The position numbers and the translations under genes were made by a program. This document shows, in pieces, positions 7,452 through 14,396 of a stretch of DNA of 15,444 nt; within the stretch, counting starts at the first letter, position 1, and each line of letters starts with the position of its first letter. The stretch is from JALONO01 sp038209965 (GTDB lineage: Bacteria > Bacteroidota > Bacteroidia > Cytophagales > Thermoflexibacteraceae): positions 1-15,444 of the forward strand of contig JBBQXF010000113.1 in NCBI GenBank assembly GCA_038209965.1, in the 5' to 3' direction. Under the pieces are notes generated by a model that searched no databases, had not been told where the DNA came from, and worked only from the letters and a program-made list of their open reading frames with translations.

Positions 7452-7499
7452 CCCAATAAAAAAGCCTGCCATATTTCTACGGCAGGCTTTTTTATTGGG
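7452..7499. terminator. Strong bidirectional Rho-independent terminator
   Basis: Two arms of 19 bases pair perfectly: 7452-7470 (ending AAGCCTGCC) and 7481-7499 (starting GGCAGGCTT), around a 10-base loop. The G+C-rich core sits at the loop end and is flanked by A6 and T6 tracts, giving a U tail on either strand. It lies 10 bases after the stop of the LolA-like gene and should end that transcript. Confidence 0.9.
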
Positions 7500-7609
7500 T
7501 TGCTACCCAGTTGCACCATGCCCCAGCTAGCCTCAAAACCCTGTTATTTGTTTTGTAATGTTTGGCAAGACTTCCGACGTTTATATTTATTGACCACCAA
7601 AACCTACCT

Positions 7610-7638
7610 CTTTTTTCAATCTTTTGGATTGAAAAAAG
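7610..7638. repeat. Perfect 12-bp inverted repeat (hairpin 1)
   Basis: CTTTTTTCAATC at 7610-7621 pairs perfectly with GATTGAAAAAAG at 7627-7638 around a 5-base loop. It is A+T-rich, so a weak stem for its length. Its right arm overlaps the left arm of the next hairpin, so the two cannot form fully at once. Confidence 0.7.
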
Positions 7639-7664
7639 CATCTTGATCAAGCAAGGATGCTTTT
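7634..7664. terminator. Possible bidirectional terminator hairpin (hairpin 2)
   Basis: AAAAGCATC at 7634-7642 pairs with GATGCTTTT at 7656-7664. The loop begins with part of the 10-base palindrome CTTGATCAAG (7642-7651). On the plus strand the stem ends in TTTT, then ACCTTTT; on the minus strand it runs into six T. No gene ends next to it, which leaves open what it would terminate. Confidence 0.45.
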
Positions 7665-7841
7665 ACCTTTTGCGCAATCACCAGAAAGGGAGTTTGGTAG
7701 GAGTCATTCATTGATCAAAAAACAACGCACAGATTATCAACGCAAAAATAGTCTGGTGTTTTTGCCATCGCCTAGGCGAATAGCTAGACTACACCTAACG
7801 AAAGACGGGCATCGGTCTGAAACAACCACCTGTTTCCCAAT

Positions 7842-7874
7842 AAGAAAAGCCCCAACACACTTGGGGCTTTTCTT
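7842..7874 (-). terminator. Rho-independent terminator of ndk
   Basis: Arms AAGAAAAGCCCCAA (7842-7855) and TTGGGGCTTTTCTT (7861-7874) pair perfectly over 14 bases around a 5-base loop. It lies 33 bases beyond the ndk stop. Read on the minus strand it has a GGGGC core followed by TTTTCTT. Confidence 0.88.
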
Positions 7875-7907
7875 GTCAAAGTCTTTTGTCTCCCAGAGCA
7901 GGTGGAA

Positions 7908-8327
7908 TTAGAACTGCTCGGTACCCGAAAAGAAAAAGCTGCCTTCAATGGCCGCGTTCTCATCGGAATCAGAACCGTGTACCGCATTGGCCTCGATCGA
8001 TTTGGCAAACAGCTTGCGGATAGTGCCCGGCTCGGCATTGGCGGGGTTAGTCGCCCCGATCAACGTACGGAAATCGGCCACTGCGTTATCTTTCTCCAAG
8101 ATCATGGCCACAACAGGGCCAGATGACATGTATGCGCACAATTCGCCATAAAAAGACCGCTCCCGGTGGATCTCATAAAACTGGCCGGCACGCTCAGCAC
8201 TCAATTTGGTGAGCTTCACGGCTACTAGCCGGAATCCTGCCTCTTCAATCATTTTGGTGATTGCCCCACTGTTGCCCGCCAAATAAGCATCGGGCTTGAT
8301 CATGGTAAATGTCCTGTTGGTTGCCAT
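7908..8327 (-). CDS. ndk: Nucleoside diphosphate kinase
   Basis: A 139-residue cytoplasmic enzyme that transfers the gamma phosphate of ATP to nucleoside diphosphates by a phospho-histidine intermediate. The catalytic histidine is H117 in N-A-V-H-G-S-D-S. Other nucleotide-site residues are in place: K11 in TMIKPDA, Y51 in FYEIH, R87, T93 in GATNP, R104 and N114. The length is the family norm (about 135-150). The frame is open upstream to an ATG at 8384, but a perfect TAACTTTG promoter box lies between that ATG and 8327. The alignment with known Ndk also begins at MATNRTFTMIKPDA, so 8327 is the start. It is monocistronic, with its own promoter upstream and a 14-bp terminator 33 bases after the stop. 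Confidence 0.97.
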   Translation of the reverse strand: MATNRTFTMIKPDAYLAGNSGAITKMIEEAGFRLVAVKLTKLSAERAGQFYEIHRERSFYGELCAYMSSGPVVAMILEKDNAVADFRTLIGATNPANAEPGTIRKLFAKSIEANAVHGSDSDENAAIEGSFFFSGTEQF

Positions 8328-8362
8328 ATCGGTAAAAATAAATGACTTAAATGTTTCGGCCG

Positions 8363-8370
8363 CAAAGTTA
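8363..8370 (-). promoter_or_regulatory. ndk -7 promoter box
   Basis: On the minus strand this reads TAACTTTG, a perfect match to the Bacteroidetes -7 element TAnnTTTG, followed by C as is common. It lies 35 bases before the ndk ATG and fixes the start choice, because the upstream in-frame ATG at 8384 would precede the transcript. No strong -33 TTTG is seen. Confidence 0.6.
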
Positions 8371-8426
8371 GCCCCGAAAATCATGGCTTGCTAATGTCAA
8401 TGCAAGATTTGTCACCAGATTCGCCG

Positions 8427-8603
8427 CTATTTCGTTTGGCCAGCCTTGTCAGTTAACTTGGCTGTGGGTGCTGCTTTCTTGGCTGAAGTGTACTTGACGG
8501 GCTGTTTGGCCGAATCTTGGATCATCGATGGCGGCCAAGTACAGGAAGCCGCAAAACAAAGGACAATGGAACCGATAAAAATCTGCTTGCTAAATCGTTT
8601 CAT
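8427..8603 (-). CDS. Small lipoprotein, 58 residues
   Basis: This gene is easily missed because of its length. Translation of 8603-8427 gives MKRFSKQIFIGSIVLCFAAS, then C-T-W-P-P, then a polar, lysine-rich tail ending AGQTK. The N-terminus is a textbook lipoprotein signal: two positive charges, about 11 hydrophobic residues, then lipobox A-A-S-C with the lipidated cysteine at residue 21. The mature part is only 38 residues with no cysteine after the first and no recognisable domain. Such small lipoproteins are common and poorly described; a role as an envelope tether or entericidin-like peptide would be speculation. It lies between ndk and the metallophosphoesterase gene, all on the minus strand, with a 144-base gap from the latter's stop. 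Confidence 0.65.
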   Translation of the reverse strand: MKRFSKQIFIGSIVLCFAASCTWPPSMIQDSAKQPVKYTSAKKAAPTAKLTDKAGQTK

Positions 8604-8747
8604 GGGTTGTGGAGGTTAATGTTATAATGATGATTCAAACTCTCCTTTATTGCAACACAAAACACGCCAAATAAATTACCGCCCACATTTTGTTAAGCCA
8701 CACAAATGTAATTTTTATTACTATTTTACAAAAAATGGCTGGCCTAA

Positions 8748-10049
8748 TTAATTGCCCCGTTTCAGCTCCATGACAGTAATTTCGGGCAGGATGCCGATTC
8801 GGCCCGGAAAACCGAGGTAACCAAAGCCCCGGTTTACGTACAGATATTGGCTGCCTTCGCGGTACAGATCCGCCCAACGATTGTAGAAATATTGGATGGG
8901 GCTCCATTTGAATGAACCAATTTCTATCCCAAACTGCATCCCGTGGGTGTGCCCGGCAAACATGAGGTCGATATCGGGGAATTCCGTTCGGACTTGGGCA
9001 TCCCAGTGGCTGGGATCGTGGGACAAGAGCAGCTTGACCGGAGCCTCGCCCGTGCCGGCGTAGGCTTGGGCCAGCTTGCCATATTTGGGAAAATTGCCCT
9101 TGCCTCCCCAGTTCTCGATCCCGATCAGGGCCAATTGATCACCACCGGATCGCAGCATCCGGTGTTCGTTCATGAGCAAGTCCCAGCCCATTTGGCGGTG
9201 AGTGTCCATCAACGTTTGAAGGTTGCGCTGCTTGGCTCCCGGCGATTCCCAGCGCACATAATCGCCGTAGTCATGGTTGCCCAGGGTGGAATAAACCCCT
9301 AGCGGAGCCTTCACCTGCTTGAAAATGTTGAAATAGTCTTTCATCTCGGCGGCCTCATTGTTCACCAAGTCCCCGGTGAACAGCACAAGATCCGGTTTTT
9401 CGGCCAAGAGCATATCTACGCCCCCCTGCACAGCCAATTTATTGAAAAAGCTGCCCGAGTGAATATCGGACAATTGCGCCAGCCGGATGCCGTCAAAGGC
9501 TTTGGGCAGGTTGGGCAGCGCAACTGTGAGACGGCGCACGCGGTAGTCGTGGGCCCCTTTGAGGATACCAAAGCCCATGGCGGCCAAGGGGAGCGAGGCC
9601 GCCACCAGGCTCGTTTTGGCCAAAAATTCGGATCGGGGGATGCTGCCGCTGGCCGGTGCGTCAAGCAGCTCGACCGATGACCCGGGAACCGGGGCAGGCC
9701 CGGCCGTACTTTTCTGAAAAAGTCCCGCCAATTGGGCATACACCCACTGCACAACACGCATGATGTCGTCCACCAACAGAAATACCGAAGCGAACAATTT
9801 GGAAAAATACACGGCAAAGAGCACCACGGCGGCCAATCGGCGCGCCTGAAGGCTGAACACCGCTGGGTAAAGATTGTACAGCGCCACCCCGCCCAACATG
9901 GCCAAACTCACGGCCCAGTAAGTCCCATATATTAGTCGACGGCCCGAAGCTGGCCGATCCCCAAATACAATCCGAAAAGCTTGGAAAAAATAACAGTCTA
10001 TTGACAACAAAATGCCGGTCACTACCAGCAATAGAATTAAACGGTTCAT
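8748..10049 (-). CDS. Polytopic membrane metallophosphoesterase (calcineurin-like, YkuE type)
   Basis: A 433-residue membrane-bound phosphoesterase. The N-terminal third has hydrophobic segments at about residues 3-20, 40-60, 72-94 and 98-111. A linker and a further hydrophobic stretch follow (about 146-163, SLVAASLPLAAMGFGIL). The catalytic domain begins near residue 185 with the full dimetal motif set: D195-x-H197 in LSDIHSG, G226-D227 in FTGDLV, G257-N258-H259-D260, H344 in LSHDPSHW, and G366-H367-T368-H369. Relatives act on phosphodiester or pyrophosphate bonds, including lipid A precursors such as UDP-diacylglucosamine, but the substrate here is not shown. The frame opens at a TTG (10100); I chose the ATG at 10049, where a membrane segment begins as MNRLILLLVV. 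Divergent from the CheB-CheR gene. Confidence 0.9.
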   Translation of the reverse strand: MNRLILLLVVTGILLSIDCYFFQAFRIVFGDRPASGRRLIYGTYWAVSLAMLGGVALYNLYPAVFSLQARRLAAVVLFAVYFSKLFASVFLLVDDIMRVVQWVYAQLAGLFQKSTAGPAPVPGSSVELLDAPASGSIPRSEFLAKTSLVAASLPLAAMGFGILKGAHDYRVRRLTVALPNLPKAFDGIRLAQLSDIHSGSFFNKLAVQGGVDMLLAEKPDLVLFTGDLVNNEAAEMKDYFNIFKQVKAPLGVYSTLGNHDYGDYVRWESPGAKQRNLQTLMDTHRQMGWDLLMNEHRMLRSGGDQLALIGIENWGGKGNFPKYGKLAQAYAGTGEAPVKLLLSHDPSHWDAQVRTEFPDIDLMFAGHTHGMQFGIEIGSFKWSPIQYFYNRWADLYREGSQYLYVNRGFGYLGFPGRIGILPEITVMELKRGN

Positions 10050-10125
10050 GCGCAGCCCAAGGGGGAAAATGTTTGGATAAAGCTCCTTTAACGAAACCAA
10101 GAGAAAAAAAGATGTTTAGGAACGT

Positions 10126-10133
10126 TAAAGATA
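10126..10133 (-). promoter_or_regulatory. Possible -7 promoter box of the metallophosphoesterase gene
   Basis: On the minus strand this reads TATCTTTA, one base off TAnnTTTG. It would give a leader of about 70 bases to the ATG at 10049. It lies back to back with a candidate for the divergent gene, so both promoters share the 10126-10199 interval. Confidence 0.35.
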
Positions 10134-10191
10134 ATTGAGCCTTTGGGTACTGAAACTTCCAAAAGAGAGGTACCAATTAGCTGCTTTTTAC

Positions 10192-10199
10192 TACCTTCG
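10192..10199 (+). promoter_or_regulatory. Possible -7 promoter box of the CheB-CheR-PAS gene
   Basis: TACCTTCG followed by C is one base off TAnnTTTG and lies 42 bases before the ATG at 10242. It falls inside the extended frame from the TTG at 10143, which argues against that upstream start. Confidence 0.35.
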
Positions 10200-10241
10200 C
10201 TCCAATATAACAATCACTTTGCACGAGGCCACTTTTTATTT

Positions 10242-13200
10242 ATGAACACCCCAAACTTGCCCATTGCCGTCCCTGAGAATGGGGAAGAAAATACTGGGAC
10301 TGGCCTTTTTATTATCGGGGTGGGAGCATCGGCAGGGGGACTGGAGGCCCTGAGCGATTTTCTCTCCCACCTGCCCCCGATGATCGATAACATTGCCATT
10401 GTGGTGGTGCAACACCTCAGTCCAACCTATAAAAGCATGTTGGTGCAGTTGCTGAGCAAGCAGACGCCCCTGCAAGTGGTGGAGATCAAAAACGACATGG
10501 CAGTGGAAGCGGGCAAGGTGTATATCACCCCACCCGACAGCGAGATCGGCATCACAAATGGCGTGATGCACTTGACCAAACCATTGATGTCCATTGGGCC
10601 AAAACCCTCCGTGGACGGCTTTTTTCACTCCTTGGCCTTGGAGAAACGAGAACACGCCATTGGTATCATCCTGTCGGGCACTGGCTCCGATGGCGCCAAG
10701 GGCATTCGCCGGATCAAAGAATTGGGGGGCTACACAGTGGCGCAAGATCCACAAACAGCCAAATATGATGGAATGCCGGTCTCGGCCATCGAGACCGGCC
10801 AAATAGATTTGATTTTGCCGCCCGATAAAATGGGCGAAGAGCTATTCGCACTCATTAGCGACCCGGAAAATAGCCGGCCATTGAGCAAGTTGCCCGAAAT
10901 CAAAATGGACAGCCTGCAACAAATCTTCGGGCTGCTCTCCCGCCGCACGGGCACTGACTTTGGCCAATACAAACCCACGACGATCTTGCGGCGGCTCGAA
11001 AAGCGCTTGGACGCTTTGCGAATCAGCAGTGTGGACAATTACCTCAAATTTATTGAGGAAAACCCCGAAGAGGTGGAAACCCTGTTCAAAACGATCCTGA
11101 TCGGGGTCACCAATTTTTTCCGCGATACCGAAGCATTTAAGGAACTGGAAAAGTTCTTGGCCAAAATTATTTCCAATAAAGTTCCCGGTGAAACCGTCAG
11201 GATCTGGGCACCCGGCTGCGCCTCGGGGGAGGAGGCCTACTCGATCGCCATCTCGTTGTCCAAACTGCTCGGGAGCCGGCTCAATGATTACCACATCCAG
11301 ATTTTCGCGACCGACATTGACGACCGGGCCATTACTTTCTCCCGGCGGGGCTTGTATCCCGAATCGTCCATGTCCCATGTGCCCCCAGAAATTATGGAGC
11401 AGTATTTTGTCCGGGAAGGCGCTGACTTCAAACTGTCCAAATTGGTGCGTTCTATGGTCATGTTTTCCAAACACGATGTGACCAACAACCCACCGTTTGT
11501 CAAATTGGACATGATTTGCTGTCGCAACCTGCTGATCTATTTCTCGACTACCCTCCAAAAACACGTCATCCCGCTGTTTCACTACTCGCTCAACCCCAAC
11601 GGATTGCTGTTTTTGGGCAAATCGGAAAACATTGGCCAGTTCAGTGATCTGTTCATTACAATGGACAGCCGGAACAAGATTTTCCAGCGGCGCAATGCCT
11701 CCGGTGGACCGTTGGTTCGCTTTTCGCCATTTTCGTCGCGCAATCGCAGTAATTCTGCCTCAGAGCCGATCCCGCTGGAACTCCCCACGATCACGGTGGC
11801 CGACATGATCAAGGAGACCTTGTACAGTACTTTTGATTCTCCCTATGTGATCGTCAATAGCAACATGGACGTGATCCAAGTCAGTGGCGATGTGCGCATG
11901 TACCTTGGCCTAACCCAAGGCTCGATGAATGCCAACATAGTCAAAATGGCCCAAAGCGAACTGCAGTTGGATCTCCGCACCACCATTTCCCGGGCGGTAA
12001 AAGAGCACTTGCCTGCCTCCTCGGCCATGAAACACTTCCAATTTTTTGGCAAAGATATTTTTGTCAGGATCGTGGTCAAACCATTGTACAACCCCCGCAA
12101 CCAAGAAGGGCTGTTCATGGTGATCTTTGAACAAAAAGATGCCAATTTGTTGCTCCCAATGAGCGCAGAGAAAGCTCAATTTTCGGAAAATGAGCGGGTG
12201 ATCGAGCTTGAGCAAGAGCTGGCCGCCATCAAAGAACAGTTACAGGCATTTATTGAAGAACTAGAAACCAGCAATGAAGAACTGCAATCGCTCAATGAAG
12301 AGCTACAATCGGCAAATGAAGAATTGCAATCGGGTAACGAGGAATTAGAAACGACCAACGAAGAATTGCAATCCACCAATGAGGAGATGCAAATAGCCTA
12401 CGCCGAACTGCGCACTACCAACGAAACATTGGAAAAGCAAGAAAAACGCTTACAAGAATCGGATAAAAACATCCGGGCGCTGCTCAACAATACGCTTCAG
12501 GCTTCGTTCCTCATCGATCAGAATTATCAGATATTGGCCTTCAATAAAGTGGCTGCCGAGAAAACCCGGGCTTTAATCGGCCGAGAGATGAAAGAAGGCT
12601 CCCCGATAATCGACTACCTCCTGCCCAGTGAACTGGAGGATTTCCAGCATCACTTTCAAAAAGCCCTGCAAGGTCACCAAGTTAATGGGGAGAGGTCGCT
12701 CACTGTGCCCACCGACGGGACGACTTATTGGTTCCGCTACCATTTTTACCCTGTGCTCAACAATGATGGCACGGTGGAAGTGGTGTCCTATAACCTGCTT
12801 GACATCTCACAAGAACGACGCGCCCAAGCCCAGCAACAGCAGAGCGAAATGCTGATCCAAGCGGTGTACGAAAACTTGGACGTGGGCCTCAACATAGCCG
12901 ATGAGTTGGGCAACTATATATCTGTGAACCCCGCCTATTGCAAACTGCTCGGTTATGAACCTAAAGATCTGATCGGGCGGCAACATTTGATCACCGCCCC
13001 GCCCAGTTTCAAGGCAGAGGCCCAACGACTCTTCAACTTGGCCCTCAACAATGGCGAAACCATTATCGGTGAATGGCAATTGATGCGCAAAAACGGGGTG
13101 ATACTCGACGTACTCAAGACAAAGTCGCGTTTAAAGCAGACCAATGGCAAATCTTATGTAGTGACCGTGGTGCGGGACATTACCGAGAGCCGCAAATACC

Positions 13201-13949
13201 GGAACATCCTCAGCACTGCCCAAGAAAATGCCCAGTTGGGTGGCTGGGAACATGACTTGGCCACTGGCGAGACTTGGTGGACCGACGAAGTCTATCAAAT
13301 ATACGAAACCGATCCTGCCCGTTTAAAAGCCAGTCTACCGGCCCTTGGCGAGCCTTATCAAGCCGAGGCTAAGGCATTTTTGGCCACCGCACTAAACAAA
13401 GCCCTGGATCAAGGGGAACCATTCGATGCCCAGCTCCGTTTCACAGCCCAAAATGGCATTCAAAAATGGGTTCGGCTGACTGGCAAACCCATTCAATTGA
13501 ACCACAAAACCATTAAACTATTTGGGATCATCCAAGACATCAGTGCGTTGCGAGAACGAGAACTGTTTGAGGGCAAATTGGCATCGGTCGCACTCAAAAC
13601 AACCAAATCGGTGTTGATCACCAACGCCAAGGGCTTGACCGAATGGGTAAACGAAAGTTTCACCACCATGACTGGGTACACACTGGCTGAAATCCAAGGC
13701 AAAAAACCGGGCCATTTGCTGCAAGGCCCGCAGACTGACCCCATTACCGTGGGCCGAATTTCTGAAAAACTCCGAGCAGGGGCCCTCGTGTCTGAAGAAA
13801 TCCTCAATTATACCAAAGATGGGCAGCCCTACTGGTTGAGTATCGAGATCACCCCAGCCCGGGATCTGAACGGGGAGATTACCCATTTTATCTCTGTCCA
13901 ATCCGATGTTACAGCACAAAAGAAAGATCTAGTACTACAAAAGGCTTAA
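10242..13949 (+). CDS. CheB methylesterase - CheR methyltransferase - multi-PAS fusion lacking a kinase
   Basis: A 1235-residue soluble signalling protein. Residues about 20-200 are a CheB-type methylesterase with catalytic S30 (GASAGG), H58 (VQHLSP) and D150 (GTGSDG). Residues about 222-485 are a CheR-type methyltransferase with NFFRD (291-295), the S-adenosylmethionine loop WAPGCASGEEAYSIAI (322-337), ATDID and DMICCRNLLIYF. A divergent PAS-like segment follows (about 525-630), then a coiled coil (about 645-745) with six NEELQS-type heptads. Four PAS regions come next, near 742-855, 870-982, 990-1102 and 1112-1225. The last has LLQGPQTDP but no LOV cysteine, so it should not form the flavin photoadduct. 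The protein ends at VTAQKKDLVLQKA; the histidine kinase that usually closes such fusions is missing and is not encoded just downstream. No receiver domain precedes CheB. The ATG at 10242 is chosen over a TTG at 10143. Confidence 0.93.
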   Translation: MNTPNLPIAVPENGEENTGTGLFIIGVGASAGGLEALSDFLSHLPPMIDNIAIVVVQHLSPTYKSMLVQLLSKQTPLQVVEIKNDMAVEAGKVYITPPDSEIGITNGVMHLTKPLMSIGPKPSVDGFFHSLALEKREHAIGIILSGTGSDGAKGIRRIKELGGYTVAQDPQTAKYDGMPVSAIETGQIDLILPPDKMGEELFALISDPENSRPLSKLPEIKMDSLQQIFGLLSRRTGTDFGQYKPTTILRRLEKRLDALRISSVDNYLKFIEENPEEVETLFKTILIGVTNFFRDTEAFKELEKFLAKIISNKVPGETVRIWAPGCASGEEAYSIAISLSKLLGSRLNDYHIQIFATDIDDRAITFSRRGLYPESSMSHVPPEIMEQYFVREGADFKLSKLVRSMVMFSKHDVTNNPPFVKLDMICCRNLLIYFSTTLQKHVIPLFHYSLNPNGLLFLGKSENIGQFSDLFITMDSRNKIFQRRNASGGPLVRFSPFSSRNRSNSASEPIPLELPTITVADMIKETLYSTFDSPYVIVNSNMDVIQVSGDVRMYLGLTQGSMNANIVKMAQSELQLDLRTTISRAVKEHLPASSAMKHFQFFGKDIFVRIVVKPLYNPRNQEGLFMVIFEQKDANLLLPMSAEKAQFSENERVIELEQELAAIKEQLQAFIEELETSNEELQSLNEELQSANEELQSGNEELETTNEELQSTNEEMQIAYAELRTTNETLEKQEKRLQESDKNIRALLNNTLQASFLIDQNYQILAFNKVAAEKTRALIGREMKEGSPIIDYLLPSELEDFQHHFQKALQGHQVNGERSLTVPTDGTTYWFRYHFYPVLNNDGTVEVVSYNLLDISQERRAQAQQQQSEMLIQAVYENLDVGLNIADELGNYISVNPAYCKLLGYEPKDLIGRQHLITAPPSFKAEAQRLFNLALNNGETIIGEWQLMRKNGVILDVLKTKSRLKQTNGKSYVVTVVRDITESRKYRNILSTAQENAQLGGWEHDLATGETWWTDEVYQIYETDPARLKASLPALGEPYQAEAKAFLATALNKALDQGEPFDAQLRFTAQNGIQKWVRLTGKPIQLNHKTIKLFGIIQDISALRERELFEGKLASVALKTTKSVLITNAKGLTEWVNESFTTMTGYTLAEIQGKKPGHLLQGPQTDPITVGRISEKLRAGALVSEEILNYTKDGQPYWLSIEITPARDLNGEITHFISVQSDVTAQKKDLVLQKA
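12273..12398 (+). repeat. Six tandem heptad repeats (21-base units) inside the coiled coil
   Basis: Six consecutive 7-residue units of the form N-E-E-L-Q/E-S/T-x (residues 678-719) encode a regular coiled coil between the CheR and PAS parts. The DNA copies differ at synonymous positions (gaa/gag, ctg/cta/ttg/tta), so this is an old, protein-level repeat, not a recent DNA duplication. This segment is a known hallmark of CheB-CheR-PAS fusions. Confidence 0.85.
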
Positions 13950-13957
13950 AAATAGGC

Positions 13958-13965
13958 TAATTTTG
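13958..13965 (+). promoter_or_regulatory. -7 promoter box of the TMEM220-type gene
   Basis: TAATTTTG, followed by CC, matches TAnnTTTG exactly. It begins nine bases after the stop of the CheB-CheR-PAS gene and 29 bases before the ATG at 13987, implying a separate transcript. No clear -33 element is seen. Confidence 0.5.
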
Positions 13966-13986
13966 CCTTTTATTGGGTGCTTGGCC

Positions 13987-14358
13987 ATGACTCGGAAAAT
14001 CATTAGTATTGTCATCGGGCTTTTATTTGCCCTGTTTGCCTTTTTTCAGTACAACGACCCCGATCCTTGGGGCTGGATTCTCGCTTATGGCTACGTAGCT
14101 GTCAGCGGTTTTTTGGCAGCGGCGGGCCGGTCGAACAAGCTAGTCATCCTGGTGGGTTTAGCGGCCTATACCATAGGCATTATTTACTTGGCCCCGAGTG
14201 TTTATCAATGGGTATTCCACCACCGGGATGTGAGCCTGCTATATGGCATGTCGGCCGACCGGATGTATATCGAGGAATCCCGCGAATGTTTAGGATTGGT
14301 CATTGCCTGGCTTGGCTTGGCCTACTTCTACACCGGACTGCCCAATAATCAGGCTTAA
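13987..14358 (+). CDS. TMEM220-family small integral membrane protein
   Basis: A 123-residue protein with four predicted membrane segments: about residues 4-20 (IISIVIGLLFALFAFF), 28-45 (WGWILAYGYVAVSGFLAA), 51-69 (LVILVGLAAYTIGIIYLAP) and about 102-118 (CLGLVIAWLGLAYFYTGL). The motif FFQYNDPDPWGWILAY just after the first helix is the signature of the transmembrane 220 family, found in bacteria and animals and of unknown biochemical function. A conserved glutamate-containing stretch (YIEESRECLGL) precedes the last helix. The open frame begins at a TTG at 13963, but that codon overlaps the -7 box; the ATG at 13987 is preferred. It lies 38 bases upstream of the dehydrogenase gene on the same strand and may be transcribed with it. 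Family assignment rests on the NDPD motif and topology. Confidence 0.82.
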   Translation: MTRKIISIVIGLLFALFAFFQYNDPDPWGWILAYGYVAVSGFLAAAGRSNKLVILVGLAAYTIGIIYLAPSVYQWVFHHRDVSLLYGMSADRMYIEESRECLGLVIAWLGLAYFYTGLPNNQA

Positions 14359-14396
14359 CAGTTACAACCATCTCGTTTATCAGTTTATTTTACTTT

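Larger units (their letters stand above)
7500..7841. other. Gene-poor, structure-rich intergenic stretch
   Basis: No convincing gene is present between the terminator after the LolA-like gene and the ndk terminator. The one plus-strand frame of note (7657-7911) overlaps a hairpin, the ndk terminator and the ndk stop and resembles nothing known. The stretch holds two overlapping perfect hairpins (7610-7638 and 7634-7664), a 12-base palindrome TCGCCTAGGCGA (7768-7779) and the flanking pair TAGTCT (7749-7754) / AGACTA (7786-7791). A small noncoding RNA is possible but unproven. Confidence 0.5.

Noticed and set aside
7657..7911. 84-codon plus-strand frame in the gap before ndk
   Set aside because: It starts inside a hairpin and runs through the ndk terminator and into the ndk stop; composition and sequence resemble no protein family.
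8328..8384. Upstream ATG that would lengthen ndk by 19 residues
   Set aside because: A perfect promoter box lies downstream of that ATG, and known Ndk proteins begin at the equivalent of 8327.
10842..11582. 246-codon minus-strand open frame opposite the CheR region
   Set aside because: It is antisense to conserved CheR motifs; its His/Phe/Gln-rich composition is what a mirrored reading of that gene would give.
12273..12398. Regular 21-base repeats, checked as a possible CRISPR array or recent tandem duplication
   Set aside because: They are in frame, have no spacers and differ at synonymous sites; they encode heptads of a coiled coil.
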